Below are positions 8,285-15,494 of a stretch of DNA of 64,000 bases, one piece after another. The notes beneath the pieces were generated by a model. The model searched no databases. It was not told the origin of the DNA and was given only the letters and a program-made list of their open reading frames with translations. Source of the DNA: Pontibacter qinzhouensis (lineage in GTDB: Bacteria; Bacteroidota; Bacteroidia; Cytophagales; Hymenobacteraceae); assembly GCF_008017455.1 (NCBI RefSeq), contig NZ_VRTY01000021.1, positions 1 through 64,000 of the forward strand, in the 5' to 3' direction. Position 1 is the stretch's first letter. Every line of letters starts with the position of its first letter. A program made the translations under genes and the position numbers.

Positions 8285-10759
8285 ATGTTTCCAAAGCTTC
8301 ATTTTAAAGCATTATTTCTTCTCATCAGTTTATTTACCTATCAGGCTGTTGCGCAAACCGGCATCGGGAACTACCAATCGGGTTTTCAGAAGAAAGGGAA
8401 TGAGGTTTTTTTTACCAACTCAGGCGGTGAGGTGCGGCTGGAGTTCTGCACACCCGATATGTTTCGGGTACGGGCCAGCTGGAACAAGCAGTTTCTGCCG
8501 AACGAACCCTACATGGTCATAAAGTACGACTGGCCTGCGGTGCAGCTGCAGACATCAGAACAGAGCGATCATTTCCTGCTCCAAACAGACAAGCTTCATA
8601 TAAAAGTTATCAAAAACCCGTTCCGCATAGAAGTCTCTACTGCTGATGGCAAATTACTTTCGGCCGATGCACTGGCAGGCAGGGAAGGTGGTTTAACCAA
8701 GCAAGGAGAGGCTGTGGCAGTAAGCAAGCAACTACTACCCGATGAGCATTTCTTCGGCTTTGGCGAGCGGATGGATTTTCTGGACCAGCGCAACAAGAAA
8801 CTGAAGATGGATGTGGGCCGGGGCAAAGGGCTGCCGCACCACGTGGGCGCCTATAACGTGCTGGAAGCAAATTACTGCCCGGTACCGTTCTTTATGAGTA
8901 CCCGCGGCTATGGCATCTTTTTCCATACGGCTTACCCTACCGAGTGGGACATGGGCAACAGCAACCCTAGCACCTACAGCTTTAAGGCAGAAGGCGGCGA
9001 GCTGGATTATTATTTCATGAGCGGTCCTTCTTTTAAGGATCTCCTTAACCAGTATACTTCCCTTACCGGCAAATCGCCGATGCTGTCGGAGTTTGCGCTG
9101 GGCCTGCACGTGGGCACCTACAGCGGCGGCACCTGGGGCTATGAGCACCTGACCTCCGATACATATGTAGTGGAACTGGGGCGGAAGTTCAGAACCCACG
9201 GCATACCTGCCGACCTGCTACACCTCGACTCAACCTGGCGTATTTTCGGCAAAGTGGGCGGCAAAGGGGCAACCTCTTTTGAGTGGCGCGAAACCTTTAA
9301 AGATCCCAAAGGCATGTTCGACAGCCTCTACGCCATGAACTACAAAATGGTAGGCCTGCACCTGCGTCCCCGCTTCGACAACGGCACCAAACTGAACCTG
9401 CTCGACCAGGCAAGAACTGCCGGGTTTGTATATCCTGAAAAAGATAACCCGGGCGAGTTTGTGAATTTTTTCGATCAGAAGGCGGTAGACTGGTGGTGGC
9501 AAAACGGTGTTAAACGCATTGCCGACCAGGGAGCCATGTTCCTTAAAACAGACGAAGGCAGTGCTTTTGGCGGCCTCGCGAACGAAAGTGATAAAGTAGG
9601 CCCGACAGGAGATAGTATTAAATGGATGCATAATGTGTTTCCGCTGGTTTACACCAAAGCCTCTTTCGAGAAGTTCCAGGAACATAACGGCATGCGCGGC
9701 ATGGCGCACACCCGCGAAGGTTATGCCGGTATTCAGCGTTACCCCTTTATCTGGGCTGGCGACTGGCCGAGTGAGTGGCAGTATTTTGCGCCTGTCATTA
9801 AAGCCGGTTTGAATGTAGGCATGTCGGGTGTGAGTTACTGGTCGCACAACATGGGCGGTTTTGAACACGTGGCCGATCCGGAGCTATACATAAGGTGGGT
9901 GCAGTTCGGCATGTTCAGCCCGATTGCGCACTTGCTCGGTATGGAACACCCCAACTACAAAGAGCCCTGGAACTACGGCGAAGATGCGCTGCGCAACTTC
10001 AAGAAATACGACCTGCTGCGCTACCAGCTCATTCCGTATATCTACAGCCAGGCTTACGTAAACCACACCACCGGCACACCACTCATGCGGGCGCTGGTAC
10101 TGGAGCACCAGAACGACCCGAACGTGTACGATATCACCGACCAGTACCTGTTCGGCAGCAACCTGCTCGTGAACCCGGTTACCACTAAAGGTGCCAAAAC
10201 CAGAACAATTTACCTTCCCGAAGGCACCTGGTTCGACTACTGGACTGGTAAGCAGCACGAAGGCCGGCAGTTCGTGCATGTGCTGACACCTTTAGGCACC
10301 ATTCCGATCTTCGCCAAAGGGGGAGCCATTTTACCCATGCAACCCGAAATGCGCTACATTGGCGAGAAACCAGTGAATACCATTACCTTGGATATCTTTC
10401 CGCACGGCTCTTCAAAATTTGAGCTGTACGAAGACGATGGGAAAAGCCTGAATTACCAGAAAGGAGCGTTTGCCATTACTGAAATAACATCTGAGCAAAC
10501 TGCTGCTGGCTTAACTTTGAAAGTGCAGAAGCCAAAAGGAAACTTTCAGCCTCTAACCCACAATTACTTGGCGAAAATTCACTGGAACGGAGCAAAAGCA
10601 CCAACTGCCATTTCTGAAAACGGTAAAAAAACCGCTGCACTGAAAACAACTGCAGCTCTGGAAAAAGGAGATGGCTGGTTTTATGATGCGCAAAGTAAAG
10701 TTCTGTGGGTGAAAACAAAGCGTTCTAATAAAGAGGATATAACTATAGTGGTGAAATAA
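8285..10759 (+). CDS. Secreted glycoside hydrolase family 31
   Basis: An 824-residue periplasmic or exported alpha-glycosidase. Signal peptide 1-23 ends AVAQ. An N-terminal beta-sandwich (about 30-245) precedes the (beta/alpha)8 barrel (about 255-590). The probable nucleophile is D423 in FLKTDEGS, where GH31 enzymes usually have a W-x-D-M-N-E motif, and the probable acid/base is D493 in WAGDWPSEW. C-terminal beta domains complete the usual length, with LYEDDGKSLNY near the end. GH31 covers alpha-glucosidases, alpha-xylosidases, alpha-galactosidases and others; which this is cannot be told, and the nucleophile context departs from the common motif. It is followed by the DUF4450-type gene in the same direction. 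A LacI-like operator lies 67 nt upstream. Confidence 0.88.
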   Translation: MFPKLHFKALFLLISLFTYQAVAQTGIGNYQSGFQKKGNEVFFTNSGGEVRLEFCTPDMFRVRASWNKQFLPNEPYMVIKYDWPAVQLQTSEQSDHFLLQTDKLHIKVIKNPFRIEVSTADGKLLSADALAGREGGLTKQGEAVAVSKQLLPDEHFFGFGERMDFLDQRNKKLKMDVGRGKGLPHHVGAYNVLEANYCPVPFFMSTRGYGIFFHTAYPTEWDMGNSNPSTYSFKAEGGELDYYFMSGPSFKDLLNQYTSLTGKSPMLSEFALGLHVGTYSGGTWGYEHLTSDTYVVELGRKFRTHGIPADLLHLDSTWRIFGKVGGKGATSFEWRETFKDPKGMFDSLYAMNYKMVGLHLRPRFDNGTKLNLLDQARTAGFVYPEKDNPGEFVNFFDQKAVDWWWQNGVKRIADQGAMFLKTDEGSAFGGLANESDKVGPTGDSIKWMHNVFPLVYTKASFEKFQEHNGMRGMAHTREGYAGIQRYPFIWAGDWPSEWQYFAPVIKAGLNVGMSGVSYWSHNMGGFEHVADPELYIRWVQFGMFSPIAHLLGMEHPNYKEPWNYGEDALRNFKKYDLLRYQLIPYIYSQAYVNHTTGTPLMRALVLEHQNDPNVYDITDQYLFGSNLLVNPVTTKGAKTRTIYLPEGTWFDYWTGKQHEGRQFVHVLTPLGTIPIFAKGGAILPMQPEMRYIGEKPVNTITLDIFPHGSSKFELYEDDGKSLNYQKGAFAITEITSEQTAAGLTLKVQKPKGNFQPLTHNYLAKIHWNGAKAPTAISENGKKTAALKTTAALEKGDGWFYDAQSKVLWVKTKRSNKEDITIVVK

Positions 10760-10770
10760 TTTACACTATG

Positions 10771-10886
10771 GCGCGAGCGTCCTCGCTCTTGTATAACCAT
10801 TGCGCGGCCTCTGGCCGCTACTGAATAAATTGAATAGTAGCGGCCAGAGGCCGCGCAATAGCAATCACGAGCGAAGACGCTCGCGC
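10771..10886. repeat. Long compound palindrome after the GH31 gene
   Basis: The inner arms are a perfect 24 bp (10799-10822 and 10836-10859) with a 13-nt loop, and the outer arms are 18 bp with one mismatch (10771-10788 and 10869-10886). It lies 12 bp after the GH31 stop and could end or attenuate transcription. A single diverged half is at 18591-18643, so this is a repeat family that can occur as inverted pairs. Confidence 0.75.
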
Positions 10887-10913
10887 TATTGGTTAATGAG
10901 ATAGAATGTCTGA

Positions 10914-13900
10914 ATGAACATCATTAACTATGAATTTAAAATCTTAACTAAAGTACCTGTGTCTAATAAACTGAGAACAGCCGGAATTGTAGCGATGATG
11001 TTGGTGGCAGCATGCCAGTCGCAAAATACACCGCAACATATTAGTGGGGTAGATGCAGGAAAACTATTTTTTGCGTCTACTCCAGCAGTGGTTCCAGAGC
11101 CCTCTACCGATAAACTAGACCAGGTGCGCCCGCTGCGCTACAAGCCCGACGGAACTGATTTTGTGATCAAGAATGGAACGAAGCGGTTTAACAGAGCACT
11201 TTATGGCACACCTACCGCTTTCAGGGTAGAGGCCGGCGACCTGCCGGAGTTCCTGCTCTACATGCCGAACAAAGGTGGTAACTTAAAGCTAGGCATCGCC
11301 ACCGACAAAGGCGACAAATGGCTGATAGAGGCAGCTGATATAAAGGCCATCTACCGGCCCGGTACCATGCTTTACGAGATCAAAGACCCAATGCTGGGCG
11401 AGGGGCAACTGAACCTGCAGGTGCTGGCCATGGCCGATGATGAAGGGATGGTGCTCTCGCTGGAGACAACTGCCAACACCACGCCCTTTGAATTGATCTG
11501 GACCTACGGCGGAGCCAGTGGCCACCGTCCGGCGCGCGACGGAGACATTGGAGCAGACCCGGAAGAAGGCTTTTACCTGCACCCGGAGCACTGCAAAGGC
11601 AATGTCTTCAGCCTTCAGAACAACAGCTTTCGGCTTGGCTTTGAAATCGGGAAAAAGAATGCCGATACCTACGAAGAAGATATTACAGGTGTAGAAGACA
11701 AAGGAGCCCAGATTTATGGGGTGGTGGCACCCGGTAATGTTCTCAAACTTGGCGACTCCAGGCAGCAAAATTCTCCCACAGCACTATATCAGTCGGAGAA
11801 GTCTGAGCTGCCGGTAGTAGTGGGTCAACAGCGGCTAAAGGGAAATCAGAAAGTATATTTTGGTCTGCAGAATAACCTCAATACCAAACCAAAAACTTAT
11901 AACGAATTGCCAGGCGTTTTTCAGAAAGCTGAAGAAAGCCGGAAGAAAGCCGCCAGCCATATAAAACTTGAAACTCCCGATCCGTTTTTTAACACGTTTG
12001 GAGGAGCACTGAGCATAGCAGCCGATGCTATCTGGGACGGCCAGAGCTACATGCACGGAGCCATTGCCTGGCGCATGCCGCTCAATGGCTGGCGTGGCGC
12101 TTATGTGGCTGATGCCCTCGGCCACCACGACCGTGCCCGCACCCATTTCCGGGGTTATGCCAAAGCCCAGGTAACCTCACCGGCCAGCGGGCCGGTAGTG
12201 CCGGACCAGGAGCGAAACCTGGCCCGTATGGAGGAGAAGCTGGGGCTGTCGCTTTACACCAGTGGTTACATCTCCCGCAACCCGAGCAGCAAGCATGTGG
12301 CGCACCACTACGACATGAACATGGTGTTTATAGACCAGCTGCTGCGCCATTTTCTCTGGACAGGTGATAAAGCCTACCTGCAGGAGGCATGGCCGATGCT
12401 GGAACGGCACCTGGCCTGGGAGAAACGCAATTTCGATACCGATAACGATGGGTTGTACGATGCCTACGCCAGCTTCTGGGCCAGCGATGGTGTGCAGTAC
12501 AGTGGCGGCGGCGTAACGCATTCTTCTGCCTATCATCATTTTTCCAACAAAACTGCTGCACGTTTAGCTGCCCTTATCGGCAAGGATCCGAAGCCGTACG
12601 AGCAGGAAGCGGCAAAAATTATAAAGGCCATTGAGTCGACGCTCTGGATGCCGGAAGCCGGTGTGTATGCAGAATTTAAAGACCTGCTGGGCCTGCAGAA
12701 ACTGCACCCTGCCGCCGCTCTCTGGACCGTGTACCACACCCTCGATTCGCAGGTGCCGGACCCGTTTCAGGCGTACCAGGCATTACGTTACGTAGACACC
12801 CAAATTCCGCACATCCCGATAAAATGTGCCGATTTGCCCGAAGAGAACCTCTACACCCTCACCACTACTAACTGGATGCCTTACACCTGGTCGGTGAATA
12901 ATGTGGCACTGGCAGAGGTAGCGCATACGGCTCTGGCTTACTGGCAATCGGGCCATACCGAAGAAGCGAACCGGCTCATGAAAAGCATTCTTATAGAGAG
13001 CATGTACATGGGTTCCAGCCCCGGTAACCTGCAACAGCTCTCGTATTACGACCATTACCGCAACGAACTCTACCGCGATTTTGCCGATGGCATTGGCGTT
13101 AGCTCCCGCGCGTTGGTAGAAGGTATGTTTGGTATTCAGCCCGATATGCTGGCAGAGGAACTAACGATTCGTCCGGGGCTCCCTGCTGCCTGGGACCATG
13201 CCTTGCTGGAAACACCAGACATTAAGTACAGTTTCAGGAGAGATGGCCACAAAGAAACCTACCTGCTGGAACCACACTTCGGCAAGCCGCTGAAGCTAAA
13301 ATTCAGGGCTGCTGCTTTGGGCGATAAAGTAGCAAGCGTAAAAGTAAACGGCCAGCCTGTAAAATGGACAGCCTATGCAGAGGCTGTTGGCACACCTCAA
13401 ATAGACATTGTTCCAGCTGTTGCTGCTACATACGAAGTCGAAATTACCTGGGCTGGCGATAAACCTGCTGCACCGGCACATCAAACCATAGCAGCAAAAG
13501 GAGCCAACCTGGAGGTGGATTTCGGAAAAGCGGAAGTGCAGGAGCTGAAAGACACACAAGGTATTGTAGCAGGCTCCGACCAGAAAAAGAATAAGGTTGA
13601 GGTGAAGCTGGCAGGGCAGGAGGGGCACCGCACTTTCTTTGTACGCACTACCCAGGGCGACCTCAGTTGGTGGCAGCCGGTAAACGTAGAACTCCGCGAG
13701 CCATTCCGCCTTATCTCCACCACAGGCCCTGATGAGGCACAACTCCGGGTGGAGCTGCAGAACAATACTTCCGAAGCTTTAAATAAAGAAGTAGAGGTAT
13801 TTGTTGGGAACTACAAACAGAAAATGAAACTGCAGGTGCCGGCGTTTACCTCCTCTGCTGCCATCGTTGTTCCTGCCTTACATCTTAAGCCAGGAACGAA

Positions 13901-14717
13901 CCAGGTCCAAGTAAGCTCCGGCAACGAAACACTGGCAGCAGCCAGCATCACCAACTGGCATGTGCCAATTGCCACAGCAAAGGCTGCGCCCAAATGGGAA
14001 ACGCTGGACCTGACGGCTCATTTCAACGATAATGTCACCCAGATTTTCAAGAACGAGTACCTGACCCCACGACCAACGTCTGCAACACTACAGCTGCCGA
14101 AGCAGGGAATTGGCAACTGGTGCTACCCGCTCGTAACAGCCGAGGTCGACGATTCAGGTTTACGGGCAAAGGCAGGAGAAGCCGGAAAAATAGCCTTGCC
14201 AAACGGCCTGCCATTTAAAACAACAGGGCCGGGTACTGGCAACAATATCCTCTTCACCAGCCAGTGGGACAATTATCCAACTAAAGCTGCAGTGCCACTG
14301 CAAGGCTCAGCCTCGCATGCCTACCTGCTCATGGCCGGCTCTACCAACCCCATGCAATCGCGGTTCGACAATGGCGAAGTGGTGGTGACTTATACCGATG
14401 GTACACAAGATAAACTGGTGCTGCGAAACCCCGAAACCTGGTGGCCGATTGAGCAGGACTACTATATCAACAGCTACTCCTTTACCAGTTCCAAGCCAAA
14501 ACCTATCCGGCTGCACCTGAAGACAGGCGATGTACCGACCAACTTCAAATACGCGAGCATTCAGGGGTTTGCCTACGATAGCTACATTCCCGGCGGTGCC
14601 GCCACCGTGCTGGACCTGCCCCTGAACCCGGCCAAAAAACTAAAGTCGCTCGAAGTAGTTGCCTTGGCAAACGATGTGGTAATCGGGCTGATGGGGGTGA
14701 CACTGGTGAGAAATTAG
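10914..14717 (+). CDS. Large lipoprotein, DUF4450-type putative six-hairpin glycosidase
   Basis: A 1267-residue envelope protein. After a short basic N-terminus a hydrophobic segment leads to the lipobox VAAC (cysteine about residue 34), so it is probably lipid-anchored. Residues 50-340 are a beta-rich domain. Residues about 355-770 look like an alpha/alpha six-hairpin toroid as in many glycosidases, with WRMPLNGWRGAYVADALG, THSSAYHHFSNK and WMPYTWSVNN. Residues 770-1267 are further beta domains. Length and order match a Bacteroidota family I know as DUF4450; I am not sure of the match. It lies between GH31 and rhamnose mutarotase, so activity on a rhamnose- or pectin-derived glycan is a reasonable inference. 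A shorter N-terminus starting at a later Met is possible, but the first Met gives a good lipoprotein leader. Confidence 0.6.
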   Translation: MNIINYEFKILTKVPVSNKLRTAGIVAMMLVAACQSQNTPQHISGVDAGKLFFASTPAVVPEPSTDKLDQVRPLRYKPDGTDFVIKNGTKRFNRALYGTPTAFRVEAGDLPEFLLYMPNKGGNLKLGIATDKGDKWLIEAADIKAIYRPGTMLYEIKDPMLGEGQLNLQVLAMADDEGMVLSLETTANTTPFELIWTYGGASGHRPARDGDIGADPEEGFYLHPEHCKGNVFSLQNNSFRLGFEIGKKNADTYEEDITGVEDKGAQIYGVVAPGNVLKLGDSRQQNSPTALYQSEKSELPVVVGQQRLKGNQKVYFGLQNNLNTKPKTYNELPGVFQKAEESRKKAASHIKLETPDPFFNTFGGALSIAADAIWDGQSYMHGAIAWRMPLNGWRGAYVADALGHHDRARTHFRGYAKAQVTSPASGPVVPDQERNLARMEEKLGLSLYTSGYISRNPSSKHVAHHYDMNMVFIDQLLRHFLWTGDKAYLQEAWPMLERHLAWEKRNFDTDNDGLYDAYASFWASDGVQYSGGGVTHSSAYHHFSNKTAARLAALIGKDPKPYEQEAAKIIKAIESTLWMPEAGVYAEFKDLLGLQKLHPAAALWTVYHTLDSQVPDPFQAYQALRYVDTQIPHIPIKCADLPEENLYTLTTTNWMPYTWSVNNVALAEVAHTALAYWQSGHTEEANRLMKSILIESMYMGSSPGNLQQLSYYDHYRNELYRDFADGIGVSSRALVEGMFGIQPDMLAEELTIRPGLPAAWDHALLETPDIKYSFRRDGHKETYLLEPHFGKPLKLKFRAAALGDKVASVKVNGQPVKWTAYAEAVGTPQIDIVPAVAATYEVEITWAGDKPAAPAHQTIAAKGANLEVDFGKAEVQELKDTQGIVAGSDQKKNKVEVKLAGQEGHRTFFVRTTQGDLSWWQPVNVELREPFRLISTTGPDEAQLRVELQNNTSEALNKEVEVFVGNYKQKMKLQVPAFTSSAAIVVPALHLKPGTNQVQVSSGNETLAAASITNWHVPIATAKAAPKWETLDLTAHFNDNVTQIFKNEYLTPRPTSATLQLPKQGIGNWCYPLVTAEVDDSGLRAKAGEAGKIALPNGLPFKTTGPGTGNNILFTSQWDNYPTKAAVPLQGSASHAYLLMAGSTNPMQSRFDNGEVVVTYTDGTQDKLVLRNPETWWPIEQDYYINSYSFTSSKPKPIRLHLKTGDVPTNFKYASIQGFAYDSYIPGGAATVLDLPLNPAKKLKSLEVVALANDVVIGLMGVTLVRN

Positions 14718-14728
14718 GGCCAAGATGC

Positions 14729-14755
14729 TAGATTATAGATGTTAGATTTTAGACA
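14729..14755 (+). repeat. TAGAT-word repeat left of the mutarotase gene
   Basis: TAGATTATAGATGTTAGATTTTAGAC-like sequence, repeated in inverse form at 14890-14924 and 15471-15491. These low-complexity blocks flank the rhamnose mutarotase gene on both sides. No function is evident. Confidence 0.45.
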
Positions 14756-14889
14756 TAGGAATTTATGAAAGAAAAACAGTTTACCGATTGAAGCGACTAA
14801 TCACAACATCCTTAGTAAAGGAGGCACTGGGAGTGGTTAGGTGCAAACCGTAACGGAACATCATCCAACAGAACCAAAAGCATTTAAGA

Positions 14890-14924
14890 AGTCTAATATC
14901 TAGCGTCTAAAATCTAAAATCTAA
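14890..14924 (-). repeat. TAGAT-word repeat just before the mutarotase gene
   Basis: Inverse of the block at 14729-14755, made of repeats of AATCTAAA and TATCTAGCGTC. It ends immediately before the mutarotase start codon and leaves no room for a conventional ribosome-binding site, which is common in this phylum. Confidence 0.45.
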
Positions 14925-14929
14925 AAAAC

Positions 14930-15241
14930 ATGCAGCGATTTGCTTTTAAGATGAAACTAAAGCCTGGTTTTGAGGCTGAATATATAAAACGGCACGATGA
15001 GATCTGGCCGGAGCTGGCGCAACTATTGAAAGAGGCGGGTGTGAGCGATTATTCTATTTTCCTGGATGAAGAAACCAGCACTCTTTTCGCAGTGCAAAAG
15101 CAGTCTGGGCAATCGTCGCAGGATCTGGGAACGACTGCGATTGTGCAGAAGTGGTGGGCCTACATGGCCGACATCATGGAAACAAATCCGGACAACTCAC
15201 CGGTGAGTATCTCGCTGAAAGAGGTTTTCTACCTGGCGTAA
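14930..15241 (+). CDS. rhaM: L-rhamnose mutarotase
   Basis: A 103-residue cytoplasmic enzyme that interconverts alpha- and beta-L-rhamnose so that rhamnose isomerase can use the sugar. The length equals the E. coli protein and the family signature is clear: Y18 and H22 in EYIKRHDEIWPEL, WWAYMADIM, NPDNSPVS and the C-terminal EVFYLA. It stands between the DUF4450-type gene and GH106 alpha-rhamnosidase, and is the strongest sign that the cluster releases L-rhamnose. The isomerase, kinase and aldolase for rhamnose are not in the window. Confidence 0.95.
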   Translation: MQRFAFKMKLKPGFEAEYIKRHDEIWPELAQLLKEAGVSDYSIFLDEETSTLFAVQKQSGQSSQDLGTTAIVQKWWAYMADIMETNPDNSPVSISLKEVFYLA

Positions 15242-15247
15242 AAGCTA

Positions 15248-15282
15248 AGACCTCACAGTGTCTTCCAGACCTCGGAGTTTCT
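15248..15282 (+). repeat. 35-bp REP-like repeat, copy 2 (diverged)
   Basis: Begins AGACCTCACAGTGTCT and ends CTCGGAGTTTCT. Same 35-bp length as the other four copies. It lies 6 bp after the mutarotase stop. Confidence 0.6.
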
Positions 15283-15340
15283 GGGTGAAGCCTAAATATA
15301 CCATAAGTTACGGCTGTGCCTAAACTTGCGGCAGGAAAGG

Positions 15341-15398
15341 TAATTTTTCTAATGAAAAAGGGCTTCAGAAGGAATTTCAGCATATTTTGGCCGAGGGT
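15341..15398 (-). repeat. 58-bp dispersed element, copy 5 (diverged)
   Basis: Reverse orientation: TAATTTTTCTAATGAAAAAG at the left, CTTCAGAAGG in the centre, CCGAGGGT at the right. It lies between the mutarotase and GH106 genes. Confidence 0.6.
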
Positions 15399-15494
15399 AT
15401 ACCCGATAGATTTAATTTGTATCCACTTAATTTTGTAATCCTGGTTAAGACAAAAAAGTCTATTATCCACTATCTAGCATCTAACATCTTACAA

